64,000 bases of DNA from Dicyema japonicum (taxonomy: Eukaryota > Dicyemida > Rhombozoa > Dicyemidae), in assembly GCA_011109175.1 (NCBI GenBank), contig RDEW01000012.1, positions 200,525 to 264,524 on the forward strand, in the 5' to 3' direction. The notes under the pieces are model-generated. The model saw only the letters and a list, made by a program, of their open reading frames with translations. It made no database searches and had not been told where the DNA came from. A program made the translations under genes and the position numbers. Positions 21,365-32,380 of the stretch are shown here, piece by piece; the stretch's first letter is position 1; each line of letters opens with the position of its first letter.

Positions 21365-23100
21365 TTTTATTCCCAGTGAAGATGATCAATAGGGGTTGAT
21401 TGGGGTGACATCCAGTAATTGTTCTGAGCGCGATTTTTCGAACTTTTTTGTCGATAGAAGTGAGAAAGACGAAAGTTGATAAACAAGACATAATTAATTG
21501 TTGTTTGAATAAATTGTTTATGACGGTTAGGGCCTCTTTTCTTTGGACTAAGAAATGGTCTAAGACAGCTTTCAGTATGTTGATTTTGCGAGAATCCTTT
21601 GTACATTATTATGCTTTGAGAAAGTAGTTGGTCGAAAATGACTCCATGTATTTTGGGATGTTTCGTAACGGGGAGTGTTTGTCCATGAATTGTGAAATTT
21701 GCTGAGAATTTAGTGGTGGCGGTTGGAAGTAAAACAGTGACAATGGATTTTAGCGGAGAAGGGGATTTGCTACAAGCGACTTTTCAAGAGAATTCAAGTG
21801 GTTCTGGAAATCCTTCGCTATTCTGTTAACGTCATTGTATTTAGAGGCGATAATCAGGTCATATGATAGAAGTGTCTTAGAATTGGTTGGAATCACTTAG
21901 GTGCAAGTTGAATAAGGTGGGAGACAAAACGGATCTTTGATGGACTCCATTTGGAAGGAATCGGTAGTGAGATAGACATAATTTCATTCCGACCAATTCT
22001 TCCAGAGAGGAAATTTGTTAGCCAATTATGAAACGTGGAGGAATTCAAGATGAAGGAGTTTTGTTACTTAGAATCCACCTTGATGTTCGATCAAACGCCT
22101 TTGTTGGGTCAATCGATGCAAGGATAGTCCGTTGTGGAGGATTGCAATTATTGAACCCATCAGAGGGATGTGTAGATGTTGTGGACAAAAACCATGTTGA
22201 GAATCTGGGAAGGGAAGATCTCCGATATTAGTTTTAATACAATTTTCGACACTAGATAGTAGTGAAATCTGTCTGAAAGATCTTGGATTCGAAGGATCTT
22301 TCTTGGGTTTCTATTAAAATTATATTTGGATTTTTTCCATAAAGCTTGAATTCGATTGTTAATGATAGAGATAGAAATGATATAAGTGATTGCCATAAGT
22401 TCATGTATGTTAGGTACTTCAAATGAAGAATTCAGATTCCGTCTAGTCCTTTGGCAGGATTTTTTGATAAGGTTTTCTACATCAGTCGGTTTTCCTTGAG
22501 AAGTTTGAACGTTTTTCAATTTTCATTGTTCATGTTGATGTGACTCATTTTTTTGCGTAGTGATTCATTATGACATCTGCCTGATGAGCAAAATCACATG
22601 GGTTGTATTCTTGTTAATATTGGTGTCGTGGGTTGTCTCCATTCTATTTTGTATCTACTGAATACTACGTAAAGTCCCCAAAATTTTTTTTAGTTTGTCC
22701 GGTAGTCAATTTTGGCTATTCTATCGTTCCAATTCCTCTCGTTGATTAACTATGTAATTTCATTATCAAGGTTAGATAGTTCGACCATAGGGATTCTTGA
22801 TTTTTCGAGTCGGCGTCTTGTGTGTCTTTTCGATAATTTCCTTAGAGAAATTTGGATTATAGTCTGCAATGAGTCCTCTTGAAATATGTTTCGGTTAAGC
22901 ATTGAGGAAATGCTCATTAAATAATTTCACTGCGATATCAAGCGATTTGATGTTCTATACAGAAAAATCGGATAGCAATTTTTTCGTTTCTTCGCGAATA
23001 ATTTATTATGGTTTTCCTGTGTCTAACAATAGTTCGATTGAAAGAAGAATTGGGTTATAATCAGAATGGAAATCTTATATAACTTTCCAGGATAACGCCC
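21365..23100 (-). pseudogene. LINE family C (Jockey/CR1-like) RT remnant
   Basis: On the minus strand a reverse transcriptase is spread over several frames. DPTKAFDRT lies at about 22.1 kb, LPNGVHQRSVLSPTLFNLHL at about 21.95 kb (the GVPQGSVLSP box, degraded), and KSPSPLKSIVTVLLP then PKIHGVIFD at about 21.7 kb. Upstream, 22.3-23.1 kb looks like the linker between endonuclease and RT, with many stops. No functional protein is possible. Confidence 0.65.
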
Positions 23101-23184
23101 AGGATAGGGATATAGAACATAAAAATCTGGAGAGTATTTAAAAGTATATATTAAATTACTATTTTAAATGATTTAATAATTTTC

Positions 23185-23305
23185 CAATGAGAAGAGCTGT
23201 ACAGGATTCTTTACCCCGCCGGACTCCCTTGTTGGTCTAGGATCACTTTGTTAGTTGAGAACGTTTCTCTTTGACTCAGTGATCCTGTGGGTAATAATAA
23301 TTGTA
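23185..23305 (+). repeat. Short hairpin-tailed retroelement (copy 1)
   Basis: It starts at ATGAGAAGAGCTGT and ends in a TAATAATAA tail. It matches 59695-59822 in reverse orientation, with two small internal deletions. Near the 3' end GGATCACT and AGTGATCC can pair. It lies about 40 bases upstream of the unrecognised gene at 23343, so it may now be part of that gene's promoter or 5' UTR. Confidence 0.7.
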
Positions 23306-23342
23306 AATTTAAATATAGTTGTCATAGTAATATATAATAAAT

Positions 23343-24094
23343 ATGGTAAGTATTAATGTATATTAGTAGACAATAAATGATATTATCGGATTATACCCTC
23401 CTGCCATAGATGGTTTGCTAAATTCAAAAATCAAACAGAATGGTGATTTAATTATAATATATAGAAATTCCATATTTAATATCGTTCTACAATGAAACAA
23501 AGTTAAGATCAAAGAGTGCAGTTCAACAAAATGTTAATACTGAATTGACAAATAAAGTGAGACCCAAATCAGAAGTAACTAAAATAACAAAAGTAAGCAA
23601 TAATGAGTCAAAAAACGATGAATTGCCTAGGAAACAAAAGTCAATAAATGTCAACAATTGCCAATATGGTAAAGTACATGTAAATAATTCACCAAAATTA
23701 TTTAATATAAATCCTCAATATAAGCGTGAAGAAATCAAAAAATATAATTTATTTGAAGGGAAATATAAAGAATCATTAAATAAATTTGGCTGGAGATGCC
23801 AAATTCAGGGAGATCCTTATTTTATTAAGTAAATAAAAATATAATTTTAGAAAAACTGTAGAAAGACGTCCATATTCTTCAAGATTTACAAATTATAGTT
23901 GGAATAAGAAATATATTCCTGAACAATCAAAATGTAAACGAGATGGGTCAGTTCATTTCCAAAATGTCTTTGCTCATAGAAATGATGCCTATGAAATAAA
24001 TCCAGACTTTGTTTCTGAAAATTTGATAGTAAAGAAAATTCAGATTAATAGAGTTAAAAATGATAATTACCGATATTTTTCATTTTTATATTAA
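23343..24094 (+). CDS. Unrecognised basic protein, four exons
   Basis: ATG 23343 is split from the rest by a 24-nt intron. Exon 2 reads TINDIIGLYPPAIDGLL, a 22-nt intron follows, then EIPYLISFYNETKLRSKSAV and a low-complexity Lys/Asn linker. A 22-nt intron just after GDPYFIK leads to the last exon (TVERRPYSSRFTNYSWNKKY, then HFQNVFAHRNDAYEINPDFV), ending at 24094. All three introns are GT...AG and keep the frame. There is no signal peptide or membrane span. Repeated aromatic/basic segments of the type SxYNxxKLR and KYKESLNKFGW faintly recall microtubule-associated MDM1/SAXO-type proteins, but I cannot assign a family. Confidence 0.7.
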
Positions 24095-24302
24095 CTAATC
24101 AAAAACCGAGTTTTATTTTACACAATTAAATCAGTATTACTACTCGCTTCTAAACCTTTCTCCTCTTAGATGAGGAGTCGTTGAACTGAAATCCAGCCAT
24201 TTCCTCCTCACCCGGGATGCCTGTCACGCTATCGTTTTGCTAATTCCGTAAGGTGATTTGTTGCTACAACCAAAACTTCCGGTTTTCTTGATTTACAACA
24301 TG

Positions 24303-24625
24303 TATTATTTATTAACCCCGGATACACCGAGAAAGAAGTTAAAGTAAACAACTAATTAAGTGTATCCAGTTTCCACTTCCACAGAGTCCATTCGGAATCA
24401 ACATAAAGGGTAAAAGACGTCCATACTTGCAGTTGTGGAAACCCCTCCAGTGGAGTTGAGGAGAGAAAATGATCCTTTTTCGTGCCGGCCTGGCACTGGG
24501 CGCCATCTAGACAGGTGGATCACTAGGAAGAGAGAGGAGGAACAGACGAGCAAAACAGAAACTTTAACCAATTAGCCATGCAGCACCACATGGGCTATGC
24601 GACGAATTAAAATTATTACAACATG
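24303..24625 (-). repeat. SINE-B copy 1
   Basis: It matches 42945-43270 in reverse over about 320 bases. The 5' end on the minus strand has a tRNA-like A box, TGGCTAATTGG. The body contains GGCGCCCAGTGCCAGGCCGG. The 3' end is a hairpin, GGATACAC pairing with GTGTATCC, then GGGGTTAATAAATAATA. No convincing B box is seen. Confidence 0.8.
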
Positions 24626-25329
24626 TAGTATGACATATGGTACACTCGAGGTATGTTTACATTCATCATTTACGGTTCTATCCATTCTAAATATATGTCA
24701 TAATAGTCCCCATATATAACCTTTCACATTATTTTTAAGAGTTTGACTATAATTATTTATTGCTTGTCTTTTTAAAGTCCAGATCTTAAAAACGACCTTT
24801 GGTGTTTCTCTGACACATTTATAGTTTGTGATACTTTATTTGACTGATTCACTGTGTTCATTGGAGAGCAATTGGATTGTAACACAACAATTTTGTTTTT
24901 ATTAATGTGCTCGTAACTCTCTATATGGATGTGTCCACTTTATCTTACCTTCCAATGTAGTCGCTGTTAAGCATCCTATTGCAGCTTGTAGCCATATGAT
25001 CCACTGACTTTTTGACTTGCAATGATTACATAGTTAATCTTTATCCGCAAAAAACAGATTACTGTTTTGAAAAAAACAACAAAAAGCATCCAATCTCAGA
25101 CTAATCCTGCTATTGTGGTCATATTTGTTTTCTAAGCTTTAAGGACCTGCAGGAATCCATCTTTTCTGAGACATATGCTGGACTTTCTTTCCAAATCAAC
25201 CAGGAATTGGTACAACATAGATTCACTTTTATGAGAAATTGAAACAAGTCATCTAAGTTTATAACGATTAATATACAATCTTTATTTGTTAGGCTTTAAA
25301 TGTGCTCTATTCTCTTTTAAAATATTATT

Positions 25330-25510
25330 TCAGCGACCATTCAGAGGAGTTCCCCATGGACGGGACTTCCTTCAAGTCCGAGCATGCAAAGACTGCTAAA
25401 GGAGGCCGGGATCACTTGAATTTTTTTCATTTTAGCTATGAATGTGTTTTCTGGTTCAATAAATTTTTAATTCTTGCTATGACTGTGTTTTCTGGTTCAA
25501 TAAATTAATT
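25330..25510 (+). repeat. SINE-C copy 1 with duplicated tail
   Basis: It shares GAGGCC(G/A)GGATCAC and the tail TTTTCTGGTTCAATAAATTT with 28105-28235. The last 40 bases (TGTTTTCTGGTTCAATAAAT) are present twice in tandem, at about 25450 and 25488, suggesting slippage during reverse transcription. Confidence 0.6.
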
Positions 25511-25839
25511 TAAAATCAATAGACTCAAATTCCTTCAATGTCAATTAATATTAATTATAGAGGGCATGTTCATTGATTACTTTAAATAGATTTAGCATTG
25601 ATATTAGTATGCACCAATTTCACAATCCTCTTCTTCACGTTTTCCGCGATCGTCCTGAAAACATTCTGTTTCATGACGTTGCTGGAACGATCCTCTAAAA
25701 CTCAAAGTAGAGATATCCTTCATGTACATCCAGAAATTTAACATCCTTAATATACTCGTGATTAGTGGTTGACTTGTCAATTCTCCTCCTAAGACTAACC
25801 ATACTAAAATATTCATCAATATCATGAAATCATCTTAAA

Positions 25840-26050
25840 CATAGTCCCATAAGGATATACCTGTTATTTACAACATTGTTCAACATGTTTCTTAGTGATC
25901 CTCCCTTTCCAGTTACTCCAAACTCAATCTTTTTGTCTTATGCTGACGACCTCGTTATTGCAGCAAGTCGTAGAAGATCCTGGGAGGCAACATGAGCTGT
26001 GCAAGAGACATTGAACATGGTGGATCTTTTGTTTTTTGCACTTTTTTAGT
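25840..26050 (+). pseudogene. LINE family C RT active-site fragment
   Basis: The plus strand reads LLFTTLFNMFLSDPPFPVT and then SYADDLVIAASRRRSWEAT, the reverse transcriptase palm with an intact YADD box, followed by VQETLN. Flanking RT sequence is missing. What follows to 26640 holds no recognisable coding region. Confidence 0.75.
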
Positions 26051-26724
26051 TGGAACTTTGTTTTACCGTCCATTAAATACCCTACTGCAGCCTGTTATTG
26101 ACGCAGAGCATGTGATACAGAACCGATGCCTAGTCTTATTGCCATTCTCTAAAAGGTCTAATACAGAAAACGTTACACGTCGTCCTAATTGTGGATTGAG
26201 TTTAGAAATTTCAGAGTGTTCTTTTATTGTTATTTGGTACTTGGTCCTTTTGTTTTATGTGGGAATTTGTCTTGTGCATATTAAGCAAGTCTTCAAATGT
26301 TTTGACTTTCTTGTCGTTATCGATGATTATGTGTCTTTTTTCATATGTCTTTGGGCCCTTCTTTCTCTAAGAATCGTCTTAACATTCTTATATTTTTAAA
26401 GTTAATTTACCAGTACTTCTATTCTCTCCGATTTGCTGCTTTATGCAACTATCTAATTTTTGCAAGTGCTGGGTTACGGAGTCTTCATAATTCTTCAATT
26501 TTTTAGTTAATAGAGAATTCTGTGAGAACATCACGACTTTTTGATTGTATTGAGGTCTCATCGATTAAGTAATATTTCCTTCCACCACTGTATGGGATAT
26601 GGTGATCATGTTTTTGGTCAAGCTTATATATTTGTGGGTTGTTTGATCATGTGGCAGACTGGAATATGAGTAATCTAATTTTGTAAAAAGGTTATACAAA
26701 AAAGATCAATTTATTAAAAACAAT

Positions 26725-27755
26725 TCAATGACAACAGCTGTGAACTTTACCTACAAAAGTCCAGTCATCTTTGTAAACTTGAATGACTAATATATTGAAT
26801 ATGTGACGGAGACGGAGAGACAGATTAGCCATCACAACATTTGGGTCAGCATCCCTCCTCAGACGGACAGAAAATGATCCAATCAGAATAAAACATAAAT
26901 TATACAGAACGATTAAATGAGATATTCCAAAAACATTCATTCTTAATTTCCAAGACTCCGTCCACATAGCAGCATTCCTTTATTAGTCTGTCGACATTAG
27001 AATTTTGTGGAAGTGACTGATATAACAGAAAATCATACATTTATGAGTATTCGACCGGAATATTTTATAATTGGAAGGATTGTGAGTATGGTCATGGTGG
27101 ATAATAAAATACAAGTCAGTGAATCAACTAAAAGTCCCCCATCGTACATAACATAGACAAACAATGTCAAAATAAAAGACAAAGTCCTAAGAGTAAATAA
27201 TGGATAGGGACGGGGAAGACAGACTCCAATAAAATGTTCTAAACTAATATTACAGCCACAAAATACCTCCCAATAAGTGAAGAAATCCACATGTGTATGA
27301 AATTTGATGATGTGATTGACTGAACATGTTTGTAGGCATTATTGGGGAGAATCAATAGCATGTAAATGTGTAATATGTAAGATATTATAATATAAAACAA
27401 CATTTTGTTAGTAAAATGAATATCATTTGTATAGTTGAGTAAGCATTCAACCCTTTGATAATACATTATATTACATATCCTTTATCACAAAGAAGGATCC
27501 AAAGACTGACAACAAAGAGGAAATAAATACAGAAATTACTTCAAATCTGTCATATCCAAACATGTATAATAGGTTTGGTTTTAGATTTAAAGTATAAATT
27601 GTCACAATATCTGTGAAAATACTTAAATAAATACAACACAACAACCAGAAACAGTCATGAACAGCGTAATTGAGGTGATTTAAGAATACTAAACTATACA
27701 ACATTATTACTTGTGCTGGAAGAAATATTGGCCTCATAAAACATAAATAAAACAA
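26725..27755 (-). CDS. SLC30A6: Zinc transporter 6-like CDF protein
   Basis: Cation diffusion facilitator family; human ZnT6 is the non-transporting partner of ZnT5 in the early secretory pathway. Exon 1 has YLSIFTDIVTIYTLNLKP, then LLYMFGYDRFEVISVF and FGSFFVIKD. A 22-nt intron follows, then the loop YTNDIHFTNK. A 23-nt intron leads to PLFTLRTLSFILTLFVYVM, DGGLLVDSLTCILLS and IKYSGRILI. The C-terminal domain reads RLIKECCYVDGVLEIKNE, RLRRDADPNVVMANLSLRL and VIQVYKDDW. The His of the TM5 zinc site (HxxxD) is not seen (GLLVD), as in ZnT6. Between FWNIS and GSFSV the frame changes without a usable AG, at about 26880-26905. The start is the first ATG of the open frame. Confidence 0.88.
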
Positions 27756-28104
27756 ATATAATTTGTATAAATTGAGTATAAATTAAACATTTTCCCTAAT
27801 AAATTAAATATAAACTGACTCCTTTGTGATGCATTACTTCATTGCACATATTCTTACATTTTGTGACAAATTGCGTGGTTATCATTTGAATATTAATTAA
27901 TTTTTAAAACATTTTTAATTTTGTAAAAAGTAAAAGAATATATAAGTTTTGTTTGTCTTTGATAAGGAGGAGTGATATTCTTCATGTTTTTATATAACTA
28001 TAATATGATAAAGTTTTTTTGTCTTTGATGTTAGCGTGTGTCACGTGGTTCACCATCTGTGGTGGTGCCAGATATAATCATAAATTATGTCCAAAAAGGA
28101 TTAT

Positions 28105-28235
28105 TAGTCAACAACCCAGAGGAGATCCCTCTGGACAGCACCTCCAAGTTTGATTGCTGAGGGAGGCCAGGATCACCTGATATTTTTCTTTCTGGCTATA
28201 AAGGTGGTTTTCTGGTTCAATAAATTTAATTTAAT
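28105..28235 (+). repeat. SINE-C copy 2
   Basis: It shares the body CAGAGGAG(A/T)TCCC...GAGGCCAGGATCACCTGA and the tail TTTTCTGGTTCAATAAATTT with 25330-25510, same orientation. The tail is single here. Confidence 0.6.
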
Positions 28236-28524
28236 TAAAAAAAACTAAATTTACTTTTGTAGCTATAATTTTACCTGTGTTAAAACAATCAAACTAAAAA
28301 CTCAACTTCTCATTGGAAATATTAATTTCCTCAGTGATTAACCCAAACTTGAAGTTTTGATTGCCAACTTAATGAGGACGTGGAAGGGTTAACTCTCAAG
28401 ATCAGGATTACTACTCAGCAATTACTACTCAGCAGAATGCCCCAGTATTCTCCGCTCTCTCCTTCGTGATATACCAACTAACGAGAACAAAGATTGTTTA
28501 TTATTTTTGCAGATCGCAGCAAGA

Positions 28525-28610
28525 TATTGTTTAACCCTAGTCTGTCTTTCTTGTGTGGCGTTATTTCTGTCTTTCTTTCACAGTAATCACAAGGTTCTAA
28601 ATAAATGACA
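28525..28610 (+). repeat. Short-retroelement tail fragment
   Basis: GTTATTTCTGTCTTTCTTTC followed by a degraded GTAATCACAAGG and an A/T-rich tail resembles the 3' tails near 7.68 kb and 59.7 kb. The pairing partner of the hairpin is not preserved. Confidence 0.35.
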
Positions 28611-28799
28611 AATACCCATCCATATTCTCATCTGTCTTTGCTCTTTTTTGCTATTAACGGTCAGATGTCATGTAGGAAAGAAAGATATTTAAAACGAATT
28701 TTCCCTATAAGGTAGCGTATTTTCCTTCTGTGAGGGTTTCAGCTTTCACTGAGACCGATCCTGAGTAACTAGTTGCCAGTATGAAACGGAAAAACTTTC

Positions 28800-29240
28800 A
28801 GAGCTTGGAAAAGGGGTACTATTACCAGTACAGAAAAAAATAAACCCGCCAAACCTGTTGAAAACTTGCGTCCTGTCATCCTTCTAAATAACCTGCGGAA
28901 TATTTTTGCCCTGATCGTACTTAATTGGATCCAAGAACCAGTGGACGGGTACTTGATTCAAAGCCAAAGTGGATTCAGGACTGGGAGATTAACAGCTGAT
29001 GTAGTATGGTGCAATAGGTGGCATTTTGCTATTCAGCGAAGATTCCAAAGTTCAAGGACTATTCTTGGAATTGATCTCACCAGAGCTTTCGACACTTTCA
29101 ATCAAGGAAAATTAACTAAAGTGCTGGAAAGTTTCCTGGATCAGGACTCGGTCTCTTCTGAAATTGCCTCCAGTTGCTTCTATGATAGAGTCGAGTGTTT
29201 TGGGGGTAATTTCTCTATCTGTATATTTTTTCCAGTGAAT
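28800..29240 (+). pseudogene. LINE family B RT N-terminal fragment
   Basis: The plus strand reads LRPVILLNNLRNIFALIVL, then SQSGFRTGRLTADVVWCNRW and TILGIDLTRAFDTFNQGKL. These match the minus-strand LINE at 62.5-63.1 kb (LRPVILLNSLRKVLANIVL, QSGFREGRSMADAVWSHRW). It is cut off after the first palm Asp motif and abuts an oppositely oriented LINE family C fragment. Confidence 0.8.
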
Positions 29241-30300
29241 TGATTGCTTTTGACTGGATCTCTTGAATTTTTGTTAGGTTCGTTGCCGACAGGTTAGATC
29301 CCCATGCAGCACATTGTTGGCTCGACATACTGCTCGTAGAGGGTACCTGGCGGATAAATTCCTCCACAGTTCCAAAGGAAAACTTTTACAAAATTGATCT
29401 TTTTTGCACAGGTTGATATGATGGATTCCACCATAGGCTGAAAAGTAGAGGAAAGTATCAAAAGTTACTCCCAGTATCTTCTGCGATTTCTTTTGTGGTA
29501 TAGGTACTCCATTTAATGTGACATCAATTGTTTGCGTTCTCATCTTCCTATTCTTAGTGAATAGAGTGACTGCTGACTTTCCGGAACATGCATTTAATCG
29601 ATTTTCGCACAACCATCCATATATGTTATTTAGTATTCCTTGTAGTCTTTCTTTCACATTTACGTCCCTAGATGTGACAGCTATGACATCGGCATAGGAA
29701 AGTAGCATGTCATTATTATTCATGGAAACGGGGAGATCATCCAGAAACAAATTAAAGAGGATTGGTATCAAAGGAAATCCCTGGGGTACACCATTGGGTA
29801 ACAATCTCGATCTGAAATTCTTGTTTTTGACGCACACTTTCCCTCGGCGTCCACTTAAGAAATTTGCTATCCATAACTTTAGTGGTGGAGCAATTTTTGT
29901 ATGAGTATCTTCCTTGGGACAGAATCAAATGCTTTTCGAATGTCGATTGTACATATGACTGATTTCTCCTGTTTTGGCATATTCTTGTGTCCTTCAGTTA
30001 TGAACTTCATTAGTGTTGTTAGGAAGGAGGTTGTTGATAATTCTGTCTTGAAGCCATGTTGGAATGTAGGTTGTGGGAGAGAGGGCGAATAAGTTTTAGG
30101 ACCAGTTTCTCCAGGATTCTCGACAAAACACATATATGGGAGACTGGTCTGTAAGAGCCGGGATCGTTCTTTGGTGTTCCCGGTTTCAATATTGTACGAA
30201 TTTTTGATAGTTTCCATAAAGTCAGTATGGTATTTATGTTTAGCGATGTGTTGTAGATGATTGTCAATGTATTACAGCGACGATATTATGGAAAATGTTT
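29240..30300 (-). pseudogene. LINE family C (Jockey-like) RT remnant
   Basis: The minus strand reads, in order, KPGTPKNDPGSYRPVSHICV, CTIDIRKAFDSVPRKILI, LLPNGVPQGFPLIPILFNLF and LSYADVIAVTSRDVNV, then GKSAVTLFTKNRKMRTQTID and KKSQKILGVTFD. The catalytic box is YADV instead of YADD, and two frameshifts lie near 29.85 and 30.05 kb. Both show the copy is dead. The GVPQG and ILGVTFD boxes place it in the Jockey/CR1 branch. Confidence 0.8.
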
Positions 30301-31143
30301 GCACCGATGATGTTGACTTTGTCTCAAGTAACAAGGATAGATTAAGACGTCTAATGGAGGTAGTACCAGACCGCCTGGCTAAATGATCTTTATTAACGAA
30401 CACTTCGAAGACGGATATCGTCGAAATCAAGCGGATGGAACCGCGCAGTACCTGGAATAAGACCATAAACATGGCACGCTTTTTGGGGAATCTGAAGACA
30501 TTGCCAGAAGGAAATTGTTATTTACGGTGATCATGCAAAAGCTTTTAAAAGAATTGATCCAAAGGCGTCCATTCTGCTTATCACAGACTCAGATTGTATG
30601 AGGCTTTCGCGAAACTGATCCTTGCTCATAACTCTGGAACATGGGAATCTCGAAAACCGACGGAAAAGGGCTAGACTTCTTTCATAGGAATCAACTTTGG
30701 TCACTTTTGGGATTAAAGTGGCCAATGCGTGTAAGGAGTGAAGCATCATACAATAGCTGCTTCTCTTGACCTCTGAGCACCCTGATTACGAAGATGCTGT
30801 TTGGTCACATTCCAAGAATGAAGCGAGATACGCCAGCAAACATCATCATGGAAGAATTCTTTGAAAGATCTGGGGAAAAATTTAGAGGCCGTGCGATTAT
30901 AATGCTTCCCAAAGTCCTACTTTGTTTTTTCGGTTTAAAAGTGGTCTTGGATGAAAATTTAATTTTAATGAAAGATGCCCACAAAGTCTACCTGAGATAT
31001 ATGACTATAGCCTTTTCAAAGAATCCTAAAATTATTGATGTGATTTATGATAAACAGATGAGTTTCGATGTTGACCAAATCCTAACGAAAGGTCTCCATA
31101 AGACAATGTCCTCAAGCCAATTGTTTCGAAGAGCCCACAACTA
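30290..31143 (+). pseudogene. LINE family B RT C-terminal half
   Basis: It begins at a degraded active site CTDDVDFVSSNKDRLRRLM and crosses several stops and frameshifts. At 30794-31143 it gives the family's typical tail LFGHIPRMKRDTPANIIMEE and then RGRAIIMLPKVLL. The DD of the RT box is present. The tail matches the corresponding part of the LINE at 61.5-62.0 kb (WKLFGHVLRMELTSPPNISM). Confidence 0.7.
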
Positions 31144-31627
31144 GTAGAAGATTGCATAAGTAAATTGTACAGACAAACCATTGTTTCTTTTATAGAATAT
31201 GTTTGTCAGCATTTAGGTATGCAGTCTCAGGGTTTTTGTTTGACAAAATCAGCTTTTTACATGAGAAGACTGCCTTTGTCGCTTCTCTGTCAACGTATAG
31301 ACACAGATGAATGGCTGTGAATTCCTCTTGTTCTATCAAGAACCAGGGAATCCACTATGTCCATCCGTATTACGATATGAAAATGAACGATCCGTTTTTA
31401 AATACCCGACCCCCCCGACTTTCTGTATAGACACAATCACTTACGGAAAGCGATGATGTTACTCGATGAGAAAATGACAAAGGTAATGAGAGAAATTGGG
31501 ATCATATATTCAGTTTTTGATGGTTATGTAAATAAATCTAAATAATAATTGGTTTTTTTCACAGAAAAGTATAGTTTCCATTATACGTCCAAAAAGAACA
31601 GATATGCTAATTAGGGGGACTAAGACA

Positions 31628-31735
31628 TCAGGAATGTTTTTTAACTTCTTTTCGGCCAAATGCACAGTGAGATATCACTGATGACGGCGTCACTCGTCTA
31701 GTCAGGAAACGTCGTAGATGCATGAAACTTTTAGC
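31628..31735 (-). repeat. SINE-A fragment
   Basis: TATCACTGATGACGGCGTCA and CGTAGATGCATGAA match the middle of the SINE-A copy at 600-665 in the same orientation. Head and tail are missing. The surrounding 31150-32380 holds no gene I can support. Confidence 0.55.
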
Positions 31736-32380
31736 CAGAATGGACGACAGCGAATACCAACTGTGAAACATTTGAATTTTGTCGCTTACTTATAACACTG
31801 TACCTTTAGACCAGAGATATGAAGAACTACAAATAATTTTTCTTTGTGATATCTACCGAGATCCAGTCGCACCTCAACCTAGTGTACGAATTGTTATCTC
31901 CGATATGATTTCTGTGTCGTCTAAATTACGATTTACCCCCTTCACTTAGGAAATGAAGTTAAGAGTCAGAAATATTCCTTGACAACATCCCAACTATAAA
32001 AACTTTCATACAATAAGCCAAGTATTGACTAAGGGATATGGAAATGTTAGATATTGCAAAGAATAATCATCAATTGTAATTAAAGGTCCACAAGTAACAA
32101 TAGCAGTTTTCTGAATTTATGTAAAATCAATTTAGGTCAAATTTTAAGGTCAATAAAAATTCCATTGTCTTATGACAAATTGACTGCTTTATAATAATAA
32201 ATTTATTTTTGTTATTAAACGCCTGGCAAAAACCATGATGTGTGAAACCCAGTAGCTTAATCTCTATTGCTATTGTGATAGGGCGAGGATCAATAGTTAT
32301 AAATATATTTATTTTAATAAAAGTTATAGATAAAATATAATTAAATTATATCAAGTTAATAAAATAAGTTAAATTAATTC

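Noticed and set aside
23343-24094. Assignment to MDM1 or SAXO
   Set aside because: Only scattered aromatic/basic patterns agree; no diagnostic repeat is convincing.
29274-30267. Functional reverse transcriptase
   Set aside because: The YADD box is YADV and frameshifts interrupt the domain.
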